From assembly GCA_934633695.1 (NCBI GenBank), contig CAKTYT010000001.1, positions 124,001 through 188,000 on the forward strand: a stretch of 64,000 nt of DNA, read 5' to 3'. Under the pieces are notes generated by a model, which saw nothing but the letters and a program-made list of their open reading frames with translations, searched no databases and was not told the DNA's origin. The translations under genes were made by a program, and so were the position numbers. Shown piece by piece: positions 1 through 6,604 of the stretch (positions are counted from its first letter, which is position 1; every line of letters starts with the position of its first letter). The DNA comes from an uncultured Clostridia bacterium. Its GTDB lineage: Bacteria > Bacillota > Clostridia > Christensenellales > CAG-138.

Positions 1-459
1 ACCATTGCCGTACGGGAAAAGATTCTGCCTGAGAATGGTGTAATCTCGCAAATTGCCATGTCGGCCATGGAGAATTGGGGCAACAAGATTACAGAACAGG
101 GAAGGTCAACATTGATTATTATCGAGGGATTGACAATGTATTTGTCAGAAGCAGACGTAAGACGCATATTCGATATAATCGCTGAGTGTTTCGACAGTGC
201 AACTGTACTTGTGGAAACCATGAATCCTTGGATTGTAAAGCATTTCAAGGAAAAGTCTATTGATGCAAGCAATGCAAAGTTTACATGGAGTGTAAAGAAT
301 GGAACAGACCTTGCCGCAATGCTGACGATCTTTCGATTGATCGGTGAACATAGCTTGACGGAGGGCATGGCGGAGTTTGTGCCGATTTATAGGGTTTTGG
401 ATAAATTTTCTGCTATACGGAATGTGTCAAATAAAATTATTGTACTCGAGCGGTGCTGA
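1..459 (+). CDS. LCM/Tcmp-family class I SAM-dependent methyltransferase, 3' part (5' end outside window)
   Basis: The frame is open from base 1, so the first in-frame ATG at 58 is internal and the gene starts upstream of the window. About 152 codons are visible. They begin near the family stretch around V-R-E-K-I-L-P-E and continue through IIIEGLTMYL, which matches the leucine-carboxyl-methyltransferase/Tcmp fold where a strand leads into the '(E/A)G(V/L)xxY' loop. Such enzymes O-methylate carboxylates or small molecules using S-adenosylmethionine; the substrate cannot be read from the sequence. A second, broken member of the same family lies at 3664-4547, so the cluster once held two paralogues. 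The family call is fairly sure and the function is not. Confidence 0.7.
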   Translation, partial: TIAVREKILPENGVISQIAMSAMENWGNKITEQGRSTLIIIEGLTMYLSEADVRRIFDIIAECFDSATVLVETMNPWIVKHFKEKSIDASNAKFTWSVKNGTDLAAMLTIFRLIGEHSLTEGMAEFVPIYRVLDKFSAIRNVSNKIIVLERC

Positions 460-612
460 AAAGTCTTAATGATATTCCTTGAAAATACCGGAAAGTCGCG
501 GCAGGTTTTTTCGGGACTCAGAACGTGCAATGCCGTGCCGTAACGGATGGGATTTAACGAAAAATTAAGCCTGTATAAATAAAAAGGGTCGATCTCGCAT
601 CAAGACCCGGAA

Positions 613-1488
613 ATGAGAGAGCAATATGTCAAAAAAAGCAACGGAATTTCAAAAAAAGAAATGAGCAGAATGTACCGAGGCAAGAAGATATTCAAACCCC
701 TGAACACAGGCTGGATAGATGAACACACGGCTTGTGTCCGCGAATGGGTGGCAAACATCTTTTTCTATCGCAAGGGAGGTACTACGATAATGATTGATGC
801 CGGATATAACTACGATCGGCTGGAGGAAAGAATGGGCTGGCTTGGAATAGACCCGGGAACTATTCGTCATATTCTGATTATGCATCAGGATACCGATCAT
901 GTGGGTGCGGTAGAGGACGACAGCTTGGGTTTGTTCAGGGAAGCAACGCTCTATATCGGGGAGACGGAAAATCGTTATCTGACCGGTGAGACTCGCCGCA
1001 GGGTCATTTATCGTCTGTATAAGCTCCCTCAGGTGACAATTAACAACAGAAAAGTGCTTCTGCATGACGGTCAGGTATTCGACATTGACGGTATAAGAAT
1101 TGAGTGCTTTCTTGTCCCCGGTCACACGTGGGGACATATGGTGTATCTCATTGACGACAAGTACCTCTTCACGGGAGATACGATCTGGTTTGGTGCGGAC
1201 GGTGGATACAGCTTCATTTCCGCACTGGCGGAGAACAATAAGCTGGCAGTCAGGTCACTGACAGAGCTGCAATCAAGGCTGGAGTCTCGCGGACTGCACC
1301 CGATATTCCTCACGGGGCACACCGGATGGACAGACAACTTTGAGTTTGCTTTTGCACATAAGGATGAGCTTTGCTCACCGTTTAGAAAAAGAGTGCATGA
1401 TCCTGCTGCACCCTATGATGCTTACGACGAGTCCGACGACACGGAGAAAAATGCGAAAAGCGGGTATTTGAAAGGAATAGGAAGATGA
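613..1488 (+). CDS. Metallo-beta-lactamase-fold hydrolase
   Basis: This 291-residue protein has the metallo-beta-lactamase metal-binding pattern. The first motif is H91-Q-D-T-D95-H96, the HQDxDH variant in which the second His of HxHxDH is Asp. It is followed by PGHTWGH, FTGDT and a final TGH. These residues normally bind one or two Zn or Fe ions and activate water for hydrolysis. The substrate is unknown and no signal peptide is seen, so the protein is probably cytoplasmic. The 5' end is uncertain: ATG 613 has a weak ribosome binding site, and an in-frame ATG at 661 could be the true start because the fold begins only after it. The stop overlaps the start of the next gene by ATGA, indicating translational coupling. 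Confidence 0.8.
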   Translation: MREQYVKKSNGISKKEMSRMYRGKKIFKPLNTGWIDEHTACVREWVANIFFYRKGGTTIMIDAGYNYDRLEERMGWLGIDPGTIRHILIMHQDTDHVGAVEDDSLGLFREATLYIGETENRYLTGETRRRVIYRLYKLPQVTINNRKVLLHDGQVFDIDGIRIECFLVPGHTWGHMVYLIDDKYLFTGDTIWFGADGGYSFISALAENNKLAVRSLTELQSRLESRGLHPIFLTGHTGWTDNFEFAFAHKDELCSPFRKRVHDPAAPYDAYDESDDTEKNAKSGYLKGIGR

Positions 1489-2258
1489 AAGTATATGAGT
1501 TCGGTGCTAAAAATGCACCTGTAATTATGTTGCTTCCCGGCACTTGCTGTCACTGGAAGGGAAACTTCGGGCATGTAATTCCCATGTTGGCACAGGATTT
1601 TCGTGTTCTATGTGTCAGCTATGACGGGTTTGACGAAACGGAACAGTCAGAATTTCCCTCAATGATTGAGGAAACAGAGAAAATTGAAGCTTATATAAGA
1701 ACGCACTGCGGCGGGTATATCCTGGCGGCTTACGGATGTTCTCTGGGCGGCTCTTTCGTGGGGCTGCTGGTATCACGGCAGAATATCCATATGGATTACG
1801 GCATTCTGAGCAGCTCGGATTTGGATCAGGCATCCAAATGTGCGGCCAAAATTCAGACAGGACTTTTGATGCCGATAGTTTACCCATTGATTCGGGATGG
1901 ACGATTCAAGAGCAGGCTTTTGCAAAAGAGGATGGAGAAACGTGCGTTGCAGATGGGCGGCTACGTAAAGGCCTTCATGGAGATGTTTGGCGGTGCACGT
2001 CCATATGTGACAAAGAAAAGCTGTAAAAATCAGTTTTATTCGGATTTAATTACGCCGCTGCCCGAAAAAATCGAGGTTCAGGGGACAAAGATTCACATTT
2101 TCTACGCATTGAAAATGGGCGAAAAGTATCGTGCTCGCTATGAAAGTCATTTTGCTCATCCGGTGATCCATGAGCAGGATTTGAAACACGAGGAACTGTT
2201 GGTTTGTTATCCTGAACAGTGGACACAGCTTGTAAAGAGCATTATTACCGGCAAATGA
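1485..2258 (+). CDS. Alpha/beta-hydrolase-fold protein
   Basis: This 257-residue protein has a typical alpha/beta hydrolase layout. An early strand, VIMLLPGTCCHW, supplies the oxyanion region, and the nucleophile elbow is GCSLGGS with Ser near residue 86. A late His is expected in the HEEL segment near residue 238. It is probably a cytoplasmic esterase or lipase-like enzyme of unknown substrate. Its ATG overlaps the upstream MBL stop (ATGA), and its own stop overlaps the start of a decayed small gene (ATGA), so it belongs to a tightly coupled accessory operon. Confidence 0.75.
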   Translation: MKVYEFGAKNAPVIMLLPGTCCHWKGNFGHVIPMLAQDFRVLCVSYDGFDETEQSEFPSMIEETEKIEAYIRTHCGGYILAAYGCSLGGSFVGLLVSRQNIHMDYGILSSSDLDQASKCAAKIQTGLLMPIVYPLIRDGRFKSRLLQKRMEKRALQMGGYVKAFMEMFGGARPYVTKKSCKNQFYSDLITPLPEKIEVQGTKIHIFYALKMGEKYRARYESHFAHPVIHEQDLKHEELLVCYPEQWTQLVKSIITGK

Positions 2259-2450
2259 ATGAAAATACTTTGAACTTGGCGGAAAAGCCGTGGGCTGATT
2301 GTCATTCAATGTAGATGGGTGGCTTTAACCCGGATGAGACGAAGTTCTTACGAACTTGGGACATGGAGATCTAACGGGCGAACATCCGAAAGATTCTTTA
2401 ACGAGGTGCAGGCTGCACGCATGCACAGCCTGAGAAGGGAGCGAGTATGA
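2255..2450 (+). pseudogene. Broken small coding region (about 64 codons) between two ATGA couplings
   Basis: An ATG at 2255 overlaps the preceding stop as ATGA, and a stop at 2448-2450 overlaps the next ATG at 2447. Between them the frame is interrupted twice. There is a TAG at 2312-2314, and a one-base shift near 2372 moves the frame from ...RTWDMEI to NGRTSERFFNEVQ.... The peptide on both sides looks protein-like, with mixed charged and aromatic residues, and ends in HSLRRERV. I infer a former small gene of the same operon; I do not recognise its family. The two ATGA junctions are seen directly, while the shift point is my reconstruction. Confidence 0.4.
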
Positions 2451-3151
2451 AAGACAGAGAACTTAAAATTGACCGTAAACGCCATGTGCTGTACTCCAAG
2501 TCGTGCAAACGGCAGATAAGAGAAAAAATCGCATTGCACTATCCGCCTGAGAAAAGAAATGATGTTTGGGAACGGGTACAACGTCAGTATGCTGACTTTC
2601 TCTCGGATTGGCACAAAGATCTCGGCGGCAGGAGGAATTTTCATAACGGAAAAGGGGGTAATTATTACTGTATTGCTCTGATCGCTTACTATGTGACTTG
2701 CCGCGATGTTACAAGTCTTGAGGAAATTGAGCAGATGGAGGGAAATCTGTTTCTGCCGTCGTTTCGTATACTCTCTAAATTCGCAGATTGCAACAAGCCG
2801 CTGTTTAAAAAGATGCTGTACAAGTCGTTTTTGAATGCCAAACGGCAATGCGATAAATGGGGTGATTTTAAGATGAACATTGCACCGTTTGACCCTGAAA
2901 AACCTATTTATTATGAGTTTACTGCATGCCCTGCGGCAGAATTTGCAAAAGAACATGGTGTTATTGAGATCATGCCTGCTTTATGCAATCCGGATTATGC
3001 GGCCATGGAGCTGATTCATGCAAAACTGGTGAGGAGGACTACATGTGCCAATGGATGCAAGTGTGATTACACCATCTGTGGAGACAAGGATTTGTTTTTA
3101 AAAGAGCATCCCGAATATAGAGATGAATTTGGATATAGGAGGAACAAATAG
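2447..3151 (+). CDS. L-2-amino-thiazoline-4-carboxylic acid (ATC) hydrolase family protein
   Basis: This 234-residue protein resembles the ATC-hydrolase-like family. It has a central helical region with the Asn-Tyr-Tyr stretch (GGNYYCIALI), the FTACPAAEFAKEHG segment and the C-terminal Cys-rich end TTCANGCKCDYTICG. The namesake enzyme opens the thiazoline ring of ATC on the route to cysteine, but most family members are uncharacterised, so a cysteine role is only a guess. The start is backed by GAAGGGAGCGAGT upstream and by the ATGA overlap with the broken small gene. The stop shares one base with the GTG start of the following membrane protein, suggesting the two work together. Confidence 0.65.
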   Translation: MKDRELKIDRKRHVLYSKSCKRQIREKIALHYPPEKRNDVWERVQRQYADFLSDWHKDLGGRRNFHNGKGGNYYCIALIAYYVTCRDVTSLEEIEQMEGNLFLPSFRILSKFADCNKPLFKKMLYKSFLNAKRQCDKWGDFKMNIAPFDPEKPIYYEFTACPAAEFAKEHGVIEIMPALCNPDYAAMELIHAKLVRRTTCANGCKCDYTICGDKDLFLKEHPEYRDEFGYRRNK

Positions 3152-3639
3152 TGGTTTTGAAGGTAATTGGAGAAGGTCTTGGTTTAGGGGCGTTGCTCGT
3201 ACTCGTTTGCGTGCTTGCGATAAGGAAAGGTGCAGTCAGCGTTGTTCATCTATACAGTCCGGATGTGCAGCAGCGCTGCGTAACGCTCGGCTTGACGACT
3301 CGCAAAAGGATAAGGCGAAACAGTATGATTTTTAAAGCAATCTGTATCCCGAGTTACATTGCATACGTAATAGCATGCGTTTATGTTATCAACGGTGCGA
3401 GGGGGTTCTGGTCGGGCTTTTGGCAGATGCTTGTTATTTTGTCAGTTATGAATTTGATTGATCGGTTCCTAATTGATGAGTTGTGGGTGGGACATACGAA
3501 TGCGTGGACGATCCCGGGTACGGAAGATTTGAAGCCGTACATTACATCTGCCGACAGACGTAAAAAATGGTTGTTTGGTACAGCGGGCATGATCGTTATT
3601 GCGGCGGTGCTGGCCGGGATTATGGATCTGTTTGTTTGA
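3151..3639 (+). CDS. Small polytopic membrane protein of unknown function
   Basis: This 162-residue protein begins with GTG at 3151, chosen because GGAGG lies just upstream and the previous stop overlaps it by one base. I count four hydrophobic segments: about residues 7-24, 62-82, 86-105 and 141-161. A basic stretch follows the first segment (TTRKRIRRN). I do not recognise a family or catalytic motif. Tight coupling to the ATC-hydrolase-family gene suggests a membrane partner for it. In this cluster it is one of the few intact genes. Confidence 0.6.
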   Translation: MVLKVIGEGLGLGALLVLVCVLAIRKGAVSVVHLYSPDVQQRCVTLGLTTRKRIRRNSMIFKAICIPSYIAYVIACVYVINGARGFWSGFWQMLVILSVMNLIDRFLIDELWVGHTNAWTIPGTEDLKPYITSADRRKKWLFGTAGMIVIAAVLAGIMDLFV

Positions 3640-3663
3640 AATGAAAAGCATGGGAGAATGTGA

Positions 3664-3933
3664 ATGAAATATAAAATCGAAAAAAACACTGTTCAAGAGA
3701 CGCTAATTATCCCGCTTTATGCACGAAAGATGTGCTCTGAACTTTACCCTCATTTGTATTGCGACAAGACGGCAATTCGACTGATTCAAGAAATAGACTA
3801 CGTTTTTTCTCTACTCGAGAAAAAATCGGAAAGTTTGATGCAGAGATTTGGGTTTTTGGAGGTTGCCATGCGGCAAAGTGACCTTGCCCTTGAGGTACGG
3901 AGCTATCTGCGGGTGCATCCTTATGCACCGTAG
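3664..3933 (+). pseudogene. LCM/Tcmp-family methyltransferase, 5' fragment cut by an inversion
   Basis: The 88 codons from ATG 3664 give a helical N-terminus typical of this methyltransferase family (ETLIIPLYARK, then LEVAMRQSDLALEV). The frame then runs into an artefactual end, HPYAP-stop, at 3931. The missing remainder lies on the opposite strand at 4547-3968. Joining codon GCA (3925-3927) to GCG (4547-4545 on the minus strand) restores HPYA-AVVNLGCGLD without any frame change. The reconstructed protein would have about 280 residues. A ribosome binding site (GGGAGAATGTGA) precedes the start. Confidence 0.8.
3915..3927 (+). repeat. Left inverted repeat at inversion breakpoint
   Basis: GCATCCTTATGCA here and TGCATAAGGGTGC at 4548-4560 are inverted copies of a 13-base sequence with one mismatch. 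They mark exactly the two points where the methyltransferase frame is broken. The left copy sits in a near-palindrome (GGTGCAT-CCTT-ATGCACC). Short repeats like these could have mediated the flip by microhomology or hairpin-induced rearrangement. Confidence 0.7.
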
Positions 3934-3971
3934 AAGCCATCTGCTTTAGTATCAAAATGAACATGTTTCAT
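3924..3971 (-). pseudogene. First 16 codons of the BAAT-type hydrolase, carried away on the inverted segment
   Basis: On the minus strand an ATG at 3971 overlaps the methyltransferase TGA (3970-3968) as ATGA. It encodes MKHVHFDTKADGFYGA up to the breakpoint. GGAGG lies upstream inside the methyltransferase end (GGAGGCAACAA). If the segment is flipped back, this reading frame enters the hydrolase at 4552 in phase. The ancestral order was therefore methyltransferase then hydrolase, translationally coupled. The inference rests on the frame match and on the plausible start context. Confidence 0.65.
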
Positions 3972-4547
3972 TTGTTGCCTCCAAATTCAATCTTCACAAT
4001 TTGTATTTTCATTACGCCATCCCCCACCTTGGCAAGGAAACGGAAAAATCCACCGACTGATTCATCTTTCAAATTATTATATCCCAACATGTAACCTCGG
4101 CTGGAAACAAGCAACCCGCTGTACCATGATGAAATTTCCCTCTTTGCATCGGAAACTGCAAAATATGCACCCACATCACGGATTGCCGCATCTTTTATCC
4201 ATGTTTTCAGCATAAGTTTGACCGCCTTTTCATTTGCCGCATCGAAAACCAACACGCCGCCCGGAAAGGCCGCCGCCATGCTTTGCACCAGTGATTTAAC
4301 CTGACTCTTTAAAAAATAGTAAAATACACCTGCCGCAAAAAAACACCACGCCGTTCGAAGCATCGATCGTTTCGAACCATGCTGTATCGTTCAAATCGCA
4401 GGGAATATTCTCTTCCCGTTCTCCTGCCGGCAGCAGCTCATTTCGTACCCGAATTACATCAGGAAAATCTAAATTGTAAATTTTGCATTTTCCATTGTCG
4501 CAAGATCGCCTGGTATCGTCCAATCCGCAGCCAAGGTTTACAACCGC
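3968..4547 (-). pseudogene. LCM/Tcmp-family methyltransferase, 3' two thirds, inverted and frameshifted
   Basis: Read on the minus strand this encodes the SAM-binding part: VVNLGCGLD (motif I), IYNLDFPDVIRVRNELLP, then DASNGVVFF and, in another frame, AAGVFYYFLKSQ to the end at GGNK. The shift occurs at a run of seven T on the minus strand (about 4335-4341 on +); six T would keep one frame. The segment is therefore damaged twice, by inversion and by one extra base. The extra base could be a sequencing error or slippage. It is the missing part of the gene that starts at 3664. Confidence 0.8.
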
Positions 4548-4560
4548 TGCATAAGGGTGC
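4548..4560 (-). repeat. Right inverted repeat at inversion breakpoint
   Basis: TGCATAAGGGTGC is the inverted partner of the 13-base repeat at 3915-3927, with one mismatch. It forms the boundary between the flipped segment and the body of the BAAT-type hydrolase. Confidence 0.7.
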
Positions 4561-5436
4561 TGCAAAAACGGTTCCGATTGTGCAATTATTGCTATGCTTG
4601 GTGATGACCCGGAGGATTATATGGCTCGTTCGGCAGTGAAATGGCTGCTCAAACTCGGTGTTAATGTTATGACAATGTCACCTGGAAAAAAGGATTACGG
4701 GCATCACAATTATCCGTTGGAGCGTATTGAAGCGGCAATTGCTCGCTTGAAATCATATGGGAACAGCAAAATCGGCATTGCGGGGGCCTCTACCACGGGA
4801 ACACTTGCTTTAACAGCTGCATCGTTTTTTCACGAAATTACATTTACCATTGCAATGACGCCGAGCGATTATGTGTGGCAGGGCTTCATGCAGGGGAAGC
4901 TCGACGGCTGTAAGGAATGGCCAATAGAGAATGAATCGCTCTTTTCTTATCGCGGAAAGCCGCTGCCGTACATGCCATTCTGCTATCAGCATCCCAAGTA
5001 ATGGCAGCTGATTGCCGAGGAAGGTAAAAAGACCGGCAACATTATTGCGTCTCGCAAGTTGTTTGACGATTCCGAAGCAGCACATCCGATTACGGAGGAT
5101 GAGTTTATAAAAACGGAGGACATTCATGGCAAATTGCTGATAATTGGAGCAGAAGACGATGCACTGTGGGATACCGCAAAGTACATCCATCGAATTGAAA
5201 AACGTCTTGCTGAAAAGCCGCACGATTGCGAGGCAGAGACGATAGTTTACCCTCACGGTACGCATTTTGTGTTTCCGGAGGGCATGATGAAGACTATGCT
5301 CCCGATAGGTTCCAGTTTGTTTGTCAAGCTGGCTTTTCGAGCAGCAAGGCAGTTCCCAGAGGAATGCAGACAAACGCGTAAGGATATTGACAGACGTATG
5401 ACCGCTGCAATATGTACGTGGAGGAATTTAAAATGA
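4552..5436 (+). pseudogene. BAAT-C-type acyl-CoA thioesterase/acyltransferase-like alpha/beta hydrolase, body of broken gene
   Basis: The frame from 4552 reads CAIIAMLGDDPEDY, then the nucleophile elbow IGIAGASTTGT (Ser), TIAMTPSDYVWQGF, GKLLIIGAEDDALWD (acid) and YPHGTHFVFPEG (His). This is the order seen in bile-acid-CoA:amino-acid N-acyltransferase/acyl-CoA thioesterase C-terminal domains. It is a pseudogene for two reasons. The first 16 codons lie on the inverted segment, leaving a TAA at 4552-4554 at the junction. An in-frame TAA at 4999-5001 also splits HPK-stop-WQL, where a Tyr codon is likely. With the N-terminus restored it would have about 310 residues. Confidence 0.75.
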
Positions 5437-5902
5437 AATACATCGGATTGGTCGCAAAAACGCCACCGACGAGGAGGTTATTGCAGCGGCTCGCCTTGCC
5501 AATTGCGACGAGTTTGCAGAAAAACTGCCCGATAAGTGGAACACCGATATCGGCGAAAACGGTTGTGCCCTTTCCGGGGGTGAACGGCAGAGAATCTCTA
5601 TAGCTCGTGCGTTTTTGAAGGATGCACCTATCATCTTGCTGGACGAGGCAACTGCAAGTCTGGACGCAGAGAATGAAACACTGATTCAAACAGCACTTTC
5701 CAGACTGATTCAAAACAAGACTGTCCTGATTATCGCCCATAGGATGCGTACGGTTGCCAGTGCTGATAAAATCGTTGTGTTATCCGATGGCATAGTAGCC
5801 GAACAGGGCAAACCGGATGAATTGTATGCGAAAAACGGCATTTATACCCATATGGTAGAATTGCAGACCGGAAGCCAAAGGTGGACGCTTGGAACAATGT
5901 AA
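5432..5902 (+). pseudogene. ABC exporter ATP-binding domain, C-terminal fragment
   Basis: From about 5447 the frame encodes IGRKNATDEEVIAAARLA, the signature LSGGERQRISIARAF, Walker B IILLDEATASLD and the H-loop IIAHRM. This is the final ~150 residues of a fused membrane-ATPase exporter of the MsbA/multidrug type. The membrane domain, Walker A and Q-loop are absent, and a TAA at 5429 closes the frame upstream. The fragment begins inside the end of the broken hydrolase, so a deletion probably joined the two. It cannot transport anything by itself. It closes the decayed cluster. Confidence 0.85.
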
Positions 5903-5949
5903 AAGAATTTGCTGATGCTGCAATACTGAATTTTATAGCAGATGTATGT

Positions 5950-5995
5950 TATCGGAAGAACACGTAATATTATTTTGTTCTTCCGATAGTTTTGT
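5950..5995 (+). terminator. Long perfect hairpin after the ABC fragment
   Basis: TATCGGAAGAACA (5950-5962) pairs perfectly with TGTTCTTCCGATA (5976-5988), followed by GTTTTGTTTA. The 13-bp stem is strong and the T-tract is modest. It probably ends transcription of the accessory cluster. Confidence 0.7.
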
Positions 5996-6030
5996 TTATT
6001 AAATTGCTTTAATCTCGGAAAAATTTTCTC

Positions 6031-6070
6031 ATAAACGATACATAGAACGAATAAACGATACATAGAACGA
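6031..6070. repeat. Tandem duplication of a 20-base unit
   Basis: ATAAACGATACATAGAACGA occurs twice head to tail (6031-6050 and 6051-6070) without a mismatch. It lies between the terminator and the ylxM promoter. No function is evident; it may be a recent slippage duplication. Confidence 0.85.
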
Positions 6071-6168
6071 CCAAAACGAGCAGATTTTTTCTCTGCCATT
6101 CTCAATGTTTTTTTTGCGAAAAGAGAGTTTGAAAACGAGAAATATATTTAAAAATACGAGAAAAATGC

Positions 6169-6196
6169 TTGACAAATTCTGTACGGTATGTATAAT
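6169..6196 (+). promoter_or_regulatory. Sigma-A-type promoter for ylxM-ffh
   Basis: TTGACA (6169-6174) and TATAAT (6191-6196) match the consensus, separated by 16 bases, with TG directly before the -10. Transcription should start near 6203. Confidence 0.8.
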
Positions 6197-6204
6197 TAGC
6201 AGTG

Positions 6205-6228
6205 CTGTAAAGCTGAATATCTTTACAG
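6205..6228 (+). promoter_or_regulatory. 5'-end hairpin in the ylxM-ffh leader
   Basis: CTGTAAAG and CTTTACAG form a perfect 8-bp stem with an 8-base loop, placed at the predicted mRNA 5' end and 10 bases before the GGAGG of ylxM. It could protect the 5' end from decay or act as a binding site. It lacks a T-tract, so it is not a terminator. Confidence 0.55.
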
Positions 6229-6250
6229 TCGGATGTTTGGAGGTATTGCA

Positions 6251-6604
6251 ATGCAGAGTGAACCGATGGAAGACAGACTGAGATTGGGGCTGCTCCTGGA
6301 TTACTATGGTGCGTTGTTGACGGAAAACCGCAGAGAACTGCTCAAACTGACACTTGATGACGACCTTTCACTCGGCGAAATTTCCGAACAGAAGGGGATC
6401 TCGAGGCAGGGTGTCCGAGATGCTCTGATAAAGGGAAGACAGCAGTTGAATGAATTCGAAAAAAAGGTTGGCTTTGTCCGCCGTGACGAGCAGATAATAA
6501 AATTGCTGACGGCTCTTAAAAAAGAACTTTCGACCGAAGAAGTGGGCGTGAGGACGATTTTCGAAGAGTTGGACGAATTACTCGGAGGTGCATATGGCGT
6601 TTGA
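6251..6604 (+). CDS. ylxM: YlxM-family helix-turn-helix protein (SRP operon)
   Basis: This 117-residue protein has the YlxM/UPF0122 fold, a sigma-70 region-4-like helix-turn-helix (LSLGEISEQKGISRQGVRDA) in its middle. The family is encoded next to ffh and is thought to modulate the signal recognition particle pathway. I chose ATG 6251 over an in-frame upstream ATG at 6233 because GGAGG at 6239-6243 is spaced correctly only for 6251. The end overlaps ffh by 11 bases. Confidence 0.9.
   Translation: MQSEPMEDRLRLGLLLDYYGALLTENRRELLKLTLDDDLSLGEISEQKGISRQGVRDALIKGRQQLNEFEKKVGFVRRDEQIIKLLTALKKELSTEEVGVRTIFEELDELLGGAYGV

Noticed and set aside
649..1137. 162-residue open frame on the minus strand
   Set aside because: It is the antisense of the metallo-beta-lactamase-fold gene and has no protein-like character.
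2348..2956. 202-residue open frame on the minus strand
   Set aside because: It lies opposite the ATC-hydrolase-family gene, has no ribosome binding site and no family-like sequence.
4999..5001. In-frame TAA in the hydrolase read as a recoded codon
   Set aside because: Other genes in the window use TAA as an ordinary stop, and the same gene is broken elsewhere, so decay is simpler.
4810..5373. 187-residue open frame on the minus strand
   Set aside because: It is the antisense of the broken hydrolase, whose motifs read clearly on the + strand.
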